In this document: positions 45,753 through 54,600 of the stretch, piece after piece | Position numbering within the stretch: the stretch's first letter is position 1 | Layout of the letters: each line of letters starts with the position of its first letter | Assembly: GCA_009841145.1 (NCBI GenBank) | Contig: VXMJ01000093.1 | Location: 29,257-93,256 of the forward strand | DNA: 64,000 nt | Direction of reading: 5' to 3' | From: Caldilineaceae bacterium SB0661_bin_34 | GTDB taxonomy: Bacteria > Chloroflexota > Anaerolineae > Caldilineales > Caldilineaceae | Made by a program: the position numbers and the translations under genes | The notes under the pieces: model-generated | Database searches by the model: none | Told to the model about the DNA's origin: nothing | The model's input: the letters and a program-made list of their open reading frames with translations, nothing else

Positions 45753-47180
45753 TTAGCAGGTGCGCGATGTACACGGGCCCGCGCCAGCCGGGCATGCAGA
45801 CTCCGCCCCGGTCCAGCTGCCAGGTCCCATCGTGTCGGCCTGCACGCCCTTGGTCACTTCGGGCAGTACTTCGGCGGCCGTGGCCGAGTTGTTGAGAAGC
45901 GGATCCCAGCCCACGGGCCTGACCACCTCGTTCCACATCTGGCCGCGGGAGACGCCGCCAATCACGTCCACTTCGCTTCGCTTGAAGGCCTCCACGAAGG
46001 CCGCGCCGTTGGACACGCCGAAGCGTTCCTCGATGGTGGGAATCCAGAAGGAGTGGATCAGATCCTCGGTGTTGGGCAGCCGCCCGGTGAGGGTCGAGTA
46101 GATCTTCTGGCCTTCCTCGCCGCCCATGAAGGCGGTGTATTCCCAGGCCGCGTCCACCGAATCCGTGTTCAGAACGGCGACGCCCTCGGACCAGCCGCGG
46201 TGGGGTCGGTCCTCATCAAGGTACTGCGGCATCATGACCACATCGAAGGGGACCTCCGCCCCCGCGTCGCGCAGTTCGGGCGAATTCAGGTTGGGCAGGA
46301 ACCAGGCACCCTCGTACTTCATGGCCGCATTGCCGGTTTCGATGGTGTTCGTGCCGCCGGACATGTCGGCCGGTGTGGGACTGATGCCCATCTTGTACTG
46401 GAGGTCCTGGGTCAGCAGCTGCACGATCTCGATGATCTCGGGCTGGTCGAAACTGGCCGTGGTCGGGTCCACCAGCTGGTCGAACTCCTGCTTGCCGGTC
46501 GACCGAATCCAGTGGATGTCGCGCGGCCAAATCCCGCTGGGCTGGAAGCCGTACATGCGGTTGTCGCCGTCCAGGTTGGTCACCTGTTCGGCCATCGACA
46601 GGAATTCATCGAAGGTCCAGTCGTCGGTCGGATAGTCCAGACCGGCATCGTCGAAGGGTTGGCGGGCGTACAGCATCAGCATGACGCCGACCTGAAGGGG
46701 CATCAGGTACCGCTTGCCGTCACGGCGCGTGCTGTCCTCAATGCTCTGGACACCGTCCGGATAGGGACCGGACAGGCCGCTTTCCTGAATATACGTGTCC
46801 AGGGGAGCCAACTGGCCGGCGTCGGCATAGGGCTGCCATTCCCAGCCCTGGAAGGAGGCCACATCCGGCGGCGCGCCTCCGGCAATGCTGGTCTGCAAGC
46901 CCGTATAGTAATCCGCGCCCGTGCCACTGGGGGCGGTGGTTACCACGATATCGGGGTTCTGTTCACTAAACACCCGCTCCAGTTCTTCCCAGGCGGGGAT
47001 GTCGGTATTGCCGGCCCAGGCCGCGAAGTCAATCTCCACCGGTGCCATGGCGGCATCGTCGCCGGGGGCGGCTGCCGGGGCAGGGGTTGCGCAGGCAGCC
47101 AGCGCGAGCGCAGCTGCGCCGGCACCGCTCACCTGAAGGAAGCGGCGGCGAGAAACGGCAGGACTCAATCGTCTTGTCAT
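45753..47180 (-). CDS. Sugar ABC transporter substrate-binding lipoprotein
   Basis: GGAG 6 bases before ATG 47180 fixes the start. The N-terminus has a twin-arginine motif (SRRRFLQVSG) and lipobox ALAAC, so it is exported folded and lipid-anchored. Family 1 binding-protein features follow (VTTAPSGTGADYYTGLQ, GNAAMKYEGAWFLPNL). The last ~25 residues (GAESACPAGAGPCTSRTC) look unlike the family and may come from a small frameshift near the end. No ATPase gene is in the cluster; an MsmK/UgpC-type ATPase elsewhere is presumed. 475 aa. Confidence 0.93.
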   Translation of the reverse strand: MTRRLSPAVSRRRFLQVSGAGAAALALAACATPAPAAAPGDDAAMAPVEIDFAAWAGNTDIPAWEELERVFSEQNPDIVVTTAPSGTGADYYTGLQTSIAGGAPPDVASFQGWEWQPYADAGQLAPLDTYIQESGLSGPYPDGVQSIEDSTRRDGKRYLMPLQVGVMLMLYARQPFDDAGLDYPTDDWTFDEFLSMAEQVTNLDGDNRMYGFQPSGIWPRDIHWIRSTGKQEFDQLVDPTTASFDQPEIIEIVQLLTQDLQYKMGISPTPADMSGGTNTIETGNAAMKYEGAWFLPNLNSPELRDAGAEVPFDVVMMPQYLDEDRPHRGWSEGVAVLNTDSVDAAWEYTAFMGGEEGQKIYSTLTGRLPNTEDLIHSFWIPTIEERFGVSNGAAFVEAFKRSEVDVIGGVSRGQMWNEVVRPVGWDPLLNNSATAAEVLPEVTKGVQADTMGPGSWTGAESACPAGAGPCTSRTC

Positions 47181-47441
47181 TGGTAACTCCTTGTGGGGAG
47201 GGTTCAATAAAAGTTGTGAACGACCAGCGGTCGCGAGGGGAGCCTAGGTTAGCACAATGACCGGTTTCGGGTTTATGGTCAGGAGGTTTTGCGATGGAGA
47301 CGGAGCCGTCCGACGGCACGGCGACAGGCACGTCAATCCTCTTCCGCTGGTGCTCCCCGGCCGCGGTGGGGCAAAAGTGTCCGGTTTGGGCCGACGGCTC
47401 GATTCCATGCCTCAAACCCCTTCCAGTGGAGCCTCCACGTC

Positions 47442-48581
47442 ATGAAGATTGAAGCAATTCACCTGTCCGTGCTTGACCTGCCGGGCCGCAGCAGTCTGTT
47501 CTCCCTGACCCGTTCCCGGGAAGACGGCCGCTTCTACTGGCGCAGCCAAACACAAGGTCCGGCGGAAACCGAGATTCATGTCCTGCATGTCAGAACCACC
47601 GGGGGCATCGAAGGAGTCTGCACGGTTGGCGATGCCCGGTATTCCACCCTGCGGCCAATTGAACTGGAGCACATGCGGGCCTTGGCCGTCGGACACGATG
47701 CCTTGGACCGAAGGGGTCTGAGGGATCTTCTGCACCATGCCACGCGGACGGCTTTCCTGGCTCCGGGCTGGTTCGGTGTCCTGGACAATTGCCTGTGGGA
47801 CATCCATGGCAAGGCCGAAGGCCGGGCCGTGCATGAACTGATTGGGACCACCCGGCCGCACGCCGAGGCCTACTACAACATCCGCAGCGGCGACCTGGAC
47901 ACGGCCCTGGCCGACGCCGAATACGCCATTGGGGAGGGTTTCGCGGCCCTCAAGGATCACTTTGCCCAGCCCTGGCGTCGCAATTGCGACTGGCTGTATC
48001 GACTGCGGCAAACGGTGGGTGGTGCGATTGCCCTGATGCACGATGCCGCCGGTTGCCAGTACACCCTGGACGAAGCTCTGGCGGTGGGCAAAGTGCTAGA
48101 GGAGACGGACTTCCTCTGGTTCGAGGAACCCCTGCCGGATCGCTCCCTGGTTGAACTCCAGGCTCTTTGCGCATCCCTGTCCATTCCGATTCTGGCCTTG
48201 GAGACCCTGATGCACGACATGGACCTGTGCCGGGCCTGGCTTCAAGTGGGGGCCACGGACCTGGTGCGCGCCAACGCCCGGGTCGGCGCCACCTCACTGC
48301 TGGACCTCGCCGAGTTCGCGTCCCGGCACAACACTTCGGTGGAGCTCAACGGTCCCGGCGGGCTGTTCGGTCTGGTCCATGCCCACATGGTCTGTGCCAT
48401 TCCCAACACGTCGCGCTACGAGTACTTTCCGGACGGGAGCCGCGACGAACTGGGGCGGGAGATCGGCCTGTTAAATCCTCCTGTGCCGATCAACGGTGTA
48501 ATCACGCCTCCGTCCGGGTCGGGTTGGGGCACCGAATGGGACTGGAAGCGTTTCCGGGCCAAAACCACTGCCACACTCTGA
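47442..48581 (+). CDS. Enolase-superfamily (mandelate racemase/muconate lactonizing) enzyme
   Basis: ATG at 47442 (MKIEAIHLSVLDLPG) fits the family start; the track start at 47289 is too early. Metal ligands are seen as Asp in IALMHDAAG, Glu in FLWFEEPLP and Glu in ILALETLMHD; the base region reads FAALKDHFAQ. 379 aa. Likely a sugar-acid dehydratase or racemase. Divergent from the ABC transporter, with a ~260-base shared control region, so probably handles the imported substrate. Confidence 0.9.
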   Translation: MKIEAIHLSVLDLPGRSSLFSLTRSREDGRFYWRSQTQGPAETEIHVLHVRTTGGIEGVCTVGDARYSTLRPIELEHMRALAVGHDALDRRGLRDLLHHATRTAFLAPGWFGVLDNCLWDIHGKAEGRAVHELIGTTRPHAEAYYNIRSGDLDTALADAEYAIGEGFAALKDHFAQPWRRNCDWLYRLRQTVGGAIALMHDAAGCQYTLDEALAVGKVLEETDFLWFEEPLPDRSLVELQALCASLSIPILALETLMHDMDLCRAWLQVGATDLVRANARVGATSLLDLAEFASRHNTSVELNGPGGLFGLVHAHMVCAIPNTSRYEYFPDGSRDELGREIGLLNPPVPINGVITPPSGSGWGTEWDWKRFRAKTTATL

Positions 48582-48667
48582 GCACTTGACTGGCTGGGTG
48601 CGGCGGTGCGAGCTGGGCCAAATGGCTCAGTGCCAACCGGACACTCAAAAAGTGGCCAGCCCTTCAG

Positions 48668-50157
48668 CTCGACTTTGTACAACTTGATGTCGGATTCGGG
48701 GAGGCAAGGCAGGCTGGCACAATGGACCAAATAACCACAAAAGGTTCATCATGCCCAGCCTGCCACCCGCGATTGTACCGCTGCTGTCCCCCTTCGCGTC
48801 GCTGTTCGATGCCCGCACCTGGCGCAAGGTGCAGATCCTGCTGACGGGGGTCATTCTGGCCCCCGGTCGGCGCACGGTGTCCACGGCCCTGTATGTGCTG
48901 GGCCTCCACGAGCGGGGCGACTTCGCCCTGTTCCACCATGTGCTCAGCCGCGCCGCCTGGTCGTCCCTGGCGGTCAGCCGGGTGCTGTTGGAGCAACTGG
49001 TCCGGCAGCTGGTGCCGACGGGACCGCTCCTGTTCGCCATTGACGAGACCCTGGAACGGCGCTGGGGCGAGAGGATCGAGGCCCTGGGGGTGTACCGGGA
49101 CCCGGTGCGCTCGTCCCACGGCCACTTCGTCAAGGCCAAGGGATTGCGCTGGGTCAGCCTGATGCTGCTGGTCGAGGTCCCCTGGGCCAACCGGGTGTGG
49201 GCCCTGCCCTTCCTGACCGTGCTGGCCCCGTCCGCGCGCTACCACGAGGCCCGCGGTCGCCGCCACAAGACGATCACGGACTGGGCCCGCCAGATGCTGT
49301 GCCTGCTGCGCCGCTGGCTGCCCGACCGGGAGCTGGTGGTGGTCGGGGACCGCACCTACGCCACCCTGAAGCTGCTGGCCGCCTGCCAGCGCATGACCCC
49401 GTCCGTCACCTTCCTGACCCGCCTGCGCCTGGATGCCGTCCTCCATGATCCACCTCCGCCCCGCAGGCCGGGCCAGCTGGGACGGCCCCGGGTCGTGGGC
49501 GCCCGTCAGCCCTCCCTGCAGGCGCGCCTGGCCGACCCGGCCACGGTCTGGACCCCCCTGACCCAGCGCTGGCCCGACGGCACCAAAAGGCACCTCCAGG
49601 CGGCCACCGGCACCGCCCTCTGGTATCACCCGGGCGAGCCCACCGTCGCCCTGCGCTGGCTGCTCCTGCGCGACCCGTCCGGACAGCGCGAACCCCAGGC
49701 CCTGCTCTGCACCGACCCCGACTGGAGCCCCAAGGCCCTCCTCGCCACCTGCCTGCAGCGCTGGCAGGTGGAGGTTGCCTTCCAGGAGGTCCGCACCCAC
49801 CTGGGGGTCGAAACCCAGCGCCCGTGGTCGGCGGCCGCCATCGCCCGCACCACCCCGATCCTGCTGGGCCTCTTCAGCTGGCTCATCCTGGTCGCACACC
49901 GCCTGCGCCGGGAGCAGGCCCTCCGTCCCCGTCGGGCCGCCTGGTATGCCAAGACCGTCCCCACCTTCGCCGATGTCCTGGCCTCCGTCCGCCACCTCCT
50001 CTGGATGCAGGTCCTGCCTTTTTCCCTGTCCCCGGTCACCCCCGACATCCGAAAACTCCCCCAGCCGCCGCCCGCACCGCTCCTGGCCGCCCTCTGCTAC
50101 TCGGCCTGACACACCCCCAACCTCTCAGCACCTATCCGGACTTTGTACAAAGTCGAG
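48668..50157 (+). mobile_element. Intact DDE insertion sequence (IS4/IS701-like) with TSD
   Basis: Terminal inverted repeats CTCGACTTTGTACAA are perfect at both ends for 15 bases. The element is flanked by a 5-base direct repeat TTCAG (48663-48667 and 50158-50162). One intact transposase fills it. Undamaged ends and frame suggest a recent insertion. Confidence 0.9.
48751..50109 (+). CDS. DDE transposase (IS4 superfamily, IS701-like)
   Basis: 452 residues, uninterrupted, ATG at 48751 with AAAGG upstream. Catalytic residues: Asp in LLFAIDETLERRWG, Asp in ELVVVGDRTYATL, Glu in WQVEVAFQEVRTHLGVETQRP. The last two motifs are those of IS701/IS4-type enzymes; the precise family needs ISfinder. It is the most likely functional transposase in the window. 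Confidence 0.92.
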   Translation: MPSLPPAIVPLLSPFASLFDARTWRKVQILLTGVILAPGRRTVSTALYVLGLHERGDFALFHHVLSRAAWSSLAVSRVLLEQLVRQLVPTGPLLFAIDETLERRWGERIEALGVYRDPVRSSHGHFVKAKGLRWVSLMLLVEVPWANRVWALPFLTVLAPSARYHEARGRRHKTITDWARQMLCLLRRWLPDRELVVVGDRTYATLKLLAACQRMTPSVTFLTRLRLDAVLHDPPPPRRPGQLGRPRVVGARQPSLQARLADPATVWTPLTQRWPDGTKRHLQAATGTALWYHPGEPTVALRWLLLRDPSGQREPQALLCTDPDWSPKALLATCLQRWQVEVAFQEVRTHLGVETQRPWSAAAIARTTPILLGLFSWLILVAHRLRREQALRPRRAAWYAKTVPTFADVLASVRHLLWMQVLPFSLSPVTPDIRKLPQPPPAPLLAALCYSA

Positions 50158-50285
50158 TTCAGGTGGGAACCGAAAATTCTCAGGCGGCACCGTCAGAAGA
50201 GGTTCAGCGACTGTGCCTACACGGCCTGGCGCATCGATACCCTAATGTTGGCATCCAGTTTCCGTTTCATTAGGGAGTGGATTGG

Positions 50286-50332
50286 GGAGATATGCCACTG
50301 AGTAATTTTACTCAATGGCGTATCATATCTCC
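50286..50332. promoter_or_regulatory. Imperfect palindrome directly upstream of the DUF4143/NACHT operon
   Basis: GGAGATAT...GCCACTGAGTAA pairs with TTACTCAATGGC...ATATCTCC (5-base bulge). It ends 1 base before ATG 50334 and holds a GGAG and an in-frame ATG (50292) in the left arm. It could be an operator or an RNA hairpin that hides the ribosome site. Confidence 0.55.
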
Positions 50333-50333
50333 T

Positions 50334-51626
50334 ATGAATCAACTTCCGACTTTTCGCCGCCCCCTGGTGTCTGAGCTGATTGACCTTCTCACCGAGGAAG
50401 GTCCCATGCGCCTCGTCGCAGTCACCGGTCCCCGGCAGACGGGCAAGACTATCTTGGTTCGCCAGGCGTTCGAAGAACTTGAAAGGGAAGGCACCTCGTG
50501 CTGGTACATCGCTGTAGACGATCCGTCTTCAGACGCGTCCTCCCTTGGCCATCTTGTGGACTCCGGGGTACTGATTCCCGGACGCCCCCGAGGAGCGGAA
50601 TGGCTTGTTGCGACATGGGAACGGGCGCGCGCTGTTGCCGAGCGTTCTCCTCGGGGCATGGTGATGGCACTGGATGAGATCCAGGGAATCCCGCAGTGGT
50701 CGAATGTCGTCAAGGGCCTCTGGGATCGGGATCGACGTACAGGGTGTCCGCTGCGGGTGGTGATCATGGGGTCCGCTCCATGGGCGATGCTGACCGGAAT
50801 GCATGAGAGCCTGGCCGGCAGATTCGATTCCTTCCCGGTTACACACTGGTCATTGGGAGAGATGCAGCGTGCATTCGGAGTGACTCTAGACGAGTATCTT
50901 TTCTTTGGAGGCTACCCGGGTGCTGCAAGTCACATGCGGGACATCACCCGGTGGAGGGAATACATCCGACACACCATCGTTGCGCCGGCGGTCGGCCGGG
51001 ACATCCTGTCCCTGACGCGCGTCGACAAGCCGTCGCTGATGCGTGCCCTGATGGATCTGGCTCCGGAGTATTCGGGCCAGGTCATCTCCTACATAAAGTT
51101 GCAGGGCCACCTCAAGGATGCCGGGAACACCACGACGCTGGCGCGCTACCTGGATCTGCTTTCGGATGCCGGGTTGGTTGCCGGGTTGCAGAAGCACAGC
51201 GCGAAGCTTCATCTCGCGAGGCGGTCGAGCCCAAAGCTCAATGTACTGAACACCGCCATCATGACGGCCACGTATCCCCATTCCTTGGCACGGGGCCGAG
51301 ACGACGGAGCATTCTGGGGACGGCTCTGCGAAAGTGCAGTGGGGGCACATCTTCACAACACCATTGGCACCGATGGGACCATGCGTCTTCGTTATTGGCG
51401 GGATGGCACCGATGAGGTGGATTTTGTCCTCGCGTCTGGCCGGGATCTGGTTGCGATCGAGGTCAAGAGCGGTCGTCGGCGGAAGCGAGCCGCGGGTCTG
51501 CCCGCCTTCAAAGCCAGCTTTCCCGGCGCGAAAGGGTTCGTGGTCGGGACCGACGGGATCCTTTTCAACGAATTCCTGTCCGAGACGGCCGGGTTCTGGT
51601 TTGAGAATGCTCACCATGACAGTTGA
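50334..51626 (+). CDS. AAA_14/DUF4143 ATPase, first gene of the NACHT-nuclease operon
   Basis: ATG at 50334 starts a 430-residue protein (in-frame ATG at 50292 is an alternative). N-terminal AAA_14: Walker A GPRQTGKT (32-39), Walker B GMVMALDEIQGIP, then IMGSAPWAMLTG. C-terminal DUF4143: GHLKDAGNTTTLARYLDLLS, and a PD-(D/E)xK-like end TDEVDFVLASGRDLVAIEVKSG. Such ATPases are common and of unclear role. Its last codons overlap the next gene's start by about 11-20 bases, so both are made together. Comes right after an intact IS, which might affect its promoter. Confidence 0.88.
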   Translation: MNQLPTFRRPLVSELIDLLTEEGPMRLVAVTGPRQTGKTILVRQAFEELEREGTSCWYIAVDDPSSDASSLGHLVDSGVLIPGRPRGAEWLVATWERARAVAERSPRGMVMALDEIQGIPQWSNVVKGLWDRDRRTGCPLRVVIMGSAPWAMLTGMHESLAGRFDSFPVTHWSLGEMQRAFGVTLDEYLFFGGYPGAASHMRDITRWREYIRHTIVAPAVGRDILSLTRVDKPSLMRALMDLAPEYSGQVISYIKLQGHLKDAGNTTTLARYLDLLSDAGLVAGLQKHSAKLHLARRSSPKLNVLNTAIMTATYPHSLARGRDDGAFWGRLCESAVGAHLHNTIGTDGTMRLRYWRDGTDEVDFVLASGRDLVAIEVKSGRRRKRAAGLPAFKASFPGAKGFVVGTDGILFNEFLSETAGFWFENAHHDS

Positions 51627-54600
51627 AAGAACGGTCTCGGAGTGGCGAGAAGGCAGGTGGCAGTCGGAGAATCGAAGGTTGTCGGATTTCCGGTCCGCAC
51701 ACGCGTATGTGTTGCTCGGTGAGCCGGGATCGGGCAAGACCACTGCGTTTAAGGCTGAGGAGGAAGAAGGGGACGGAAACACAAAGCTTATTCCCGCCCG
51801 TCGCTTCATTGGCCGGAACGTCGACAGTCACCCGGAGTGGAAGGACAAGACGCTGTTGGTGGATGGACTGGACGAACTGCGCGCCTCGGGGGGCAATCCC
51901 CACGAGCCTTTGGATGCCATTCTGTGCCGAATAGAGCAGCTCGGCCAGCCGCGCTTCAGACTCTCCTGCCGCGAGGATTCCTGGTTGGGCCGAAACGACT
52001 TTGGCGAACTGGCTTCGGTCACGGATGGCAAGGATCTTCTTTTGCTGTGGCTCGATCCCTTGGGCCACGAGGAGGCTCATGCGCTCTTGGCAGACAAGGG
52101 GGTTGAGCATCCCGAAGAGGTTGTGCGGAGAGCGGAGGAAGATGGGTTGCAGGTCTTCATCGAGAACCCCCTTTTGCTTGAGACACTGGCCAACGCGGTG
52201 GCTTCCGGCTCCTGGCCGAATGGCCGGCTCGACACGTTCGAGCGGGCGTGCGGAGAGTTGGCGGAGGAATTGAACGAACGGCATCTCGACGCTCGGGATG
52301 GCGGTTTGTTCTCGACCTCGGAGATCGTTCTCGCGGCAGGCCGTCTGTGCGCGCTCTTGCTGCTTTCCGGAAAGAGCGGTTGGTCCCGACGTGGTCGGGG
52401 AGATGAAGGCAGTCCGGCACTGAGGGAAGCCGGAGACCGGCAGGATCTCCTCAAGGTTGCCCTGGACACCAAACTGTTCGAAGGGAGTGACGAGACCTAC
52501 AGAAGTCCACGCCACCGCGTTATCGGGGAGTTCCTCGCCGCAAAATACCTGGATCACGCAATCAGGGTGAAACACCTAGCCCCCGGACGCGTTCTGGCAT
52601 GGATGCAGGGAATCGATGGTGTGGTGATGCCCGACCTGCGCGGCGTGTCGGTGTGGCTGGCCGCTATGAATGGCCAAGTACGCGGCCACCTCATCGAATC
52701 CGATCCGATCGGCTTGGCTTTCCACGGGGATGCCGGACGCTTCAGCCGCTCGGAAACTCAACTCCTGTTGGACGGTCTTGAGGCGAAGTTTCCGCATTGG
52801 TGGGAGTGGCCGTCACGGGCCTCTCTCGCCGCGCTTGTTGCCGGCCCCGCGCGCGCAATCCTGTGGGGCATGCTGCAGGATACGGATCGTTCGAATGTCA
52901 GACAGGAAGTGGTGGATTTGCTCCTGCGGGGCATGGCCGTGTCCCCTTGGGGTGGTCCGCGAGGCGCGGTGGGCGGCTCGGTAAGACACGCGGAGGACGC
53001 TCGAAAGGTCTTGGCGGCCGTTGTGCGCGACCCCACTTGGCGTTCAGAGACGAGGTGCCGGGCCCTCGCTGCACTCATCCGTGTGGGCAGGAACGAGGCC
53101 GACTGCATTTCCACGCTGCGGGGGCTCCTGGACGATCTGGCGGCGGACAAAGTACTCGAGGACGAACGGGGCGACTTGCAGGGTGAGCTTCTCACTCACC
53201 TGTATCCAGGGCATCTAGCCGTCGAGCACATTTGGGACTACCTGCCGTCCGGTGCTGTGTTCGATGGTAAGGCCCGGAAGTTCTGGACGCAGCACCTTGT
53301 GTGCGAATCACTACCGGGGAATGTGAGCTCCCTGCTCGACACACTCGTGGCTAGAGCCGAGGAACTGAATGTTCGCCTCGCCCAGGCCAATTTGGATTCG
53401 CTGGTCATGAAACTGCTTGCCCGGGGGCTGGAACTCTTCGGTGAGGAGAGGGAGGTTGCCAAACTGTACGAGTGGTTCGAACTAGTGGATGTGGACCACG
53501 AGCCCCTTAGGCTGGTACCGGCCCATTGCGAACGGGTTGGCTACCGATATCACCGTGAGGAGGAGAAGCAGATTTACCGCTGGCTCCGTGCGCAACCTTG
53601 TATCCAACGGGCGCTGGTTTTGGAAGGGCTGAAGCGCAATGCCACAGGGCCGCGAACTACAGCTCTTGAAATGACCATCGGCGCGAAGTTCCTGGGTAAC
53701 ACGATGACGGCCGAGTTTCGCAAGTGGTGTCTGGACCAAGGAGTTCAACTGGCAACAACGGCTCCGCGTCTGGCTGAGGAACTGGCGTACTGGGCTGTGA
53801 CACGGAACTGCGAAGAGTGGAACCCCGTGCTGGGAGACGACGAGGTAGCTGCTGCGGTTCGGGACATTCCGCTGTTGCGGGAGTGGAACGAGAAGCGTCT
53901 CGCCGCGGAAGAACATTATTCCGAGATGGCAGCACAGCAGCGTGAGTCTCCAGCCTTCGTCGAAATCCGCGGACGAATAGAGGCCTATGTTGCCTCGGTT
54001 CGCGAACATATGGATGCCATCCAGACGGGTCAGGGGCCGCCTGGCATGCTTTACGAACTCGGCCGGGTGTACGTGGTTGGCCTGGAAGCGGGCGGCCCCG
54101 TCCAGGCACGCGAGGACCTGACACTCCATCTCGGCTCGGATCGCGAGCTGGTTGAAGCGGTCATTCACGGCTTCCACCACCTTGTGGACCGCCGCGATCT
54201 CCCAGATCTCAACGGTATCGTGCGACTCTATGGGAACGGCAAGATGTCAGTTTTCGCATCCCCCTTCCTGGCCGGCCTCACCGAGGACGAAGTAGCTGGC
54301 ACAGACCCCCTTCAACGTCTCAACGACGAGGGGCTTGGTCGCGCTTTGGGGTTCTATCTCCTTTCCCGGCTGCCGACCAAGTGTCGTCCGAACCCGAGAG
54401 TCTTCACTCGTGAGGAGGACTGCCGCCCGTCCTGGTACCGCCAAGCCCTCCGTGACCACCCACAGGCCGTTGCGGATGCCTTCGTGGCCGTGCACCGAGT
54501 TCGTGTCCGCGCGAAGGAACCACCGGACCAGCATCTGTATGACTTGGCCAGGACCGACGAATACGCGGAGGTGGCGCGCTTGGCGGTGCCCCGGATGTTC

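Noticed and set aside
48664-50112. 482-aa minus-strand ORF
   Set aside because: Gly/Gln-rich shadow exactly opposite the intact transposase.
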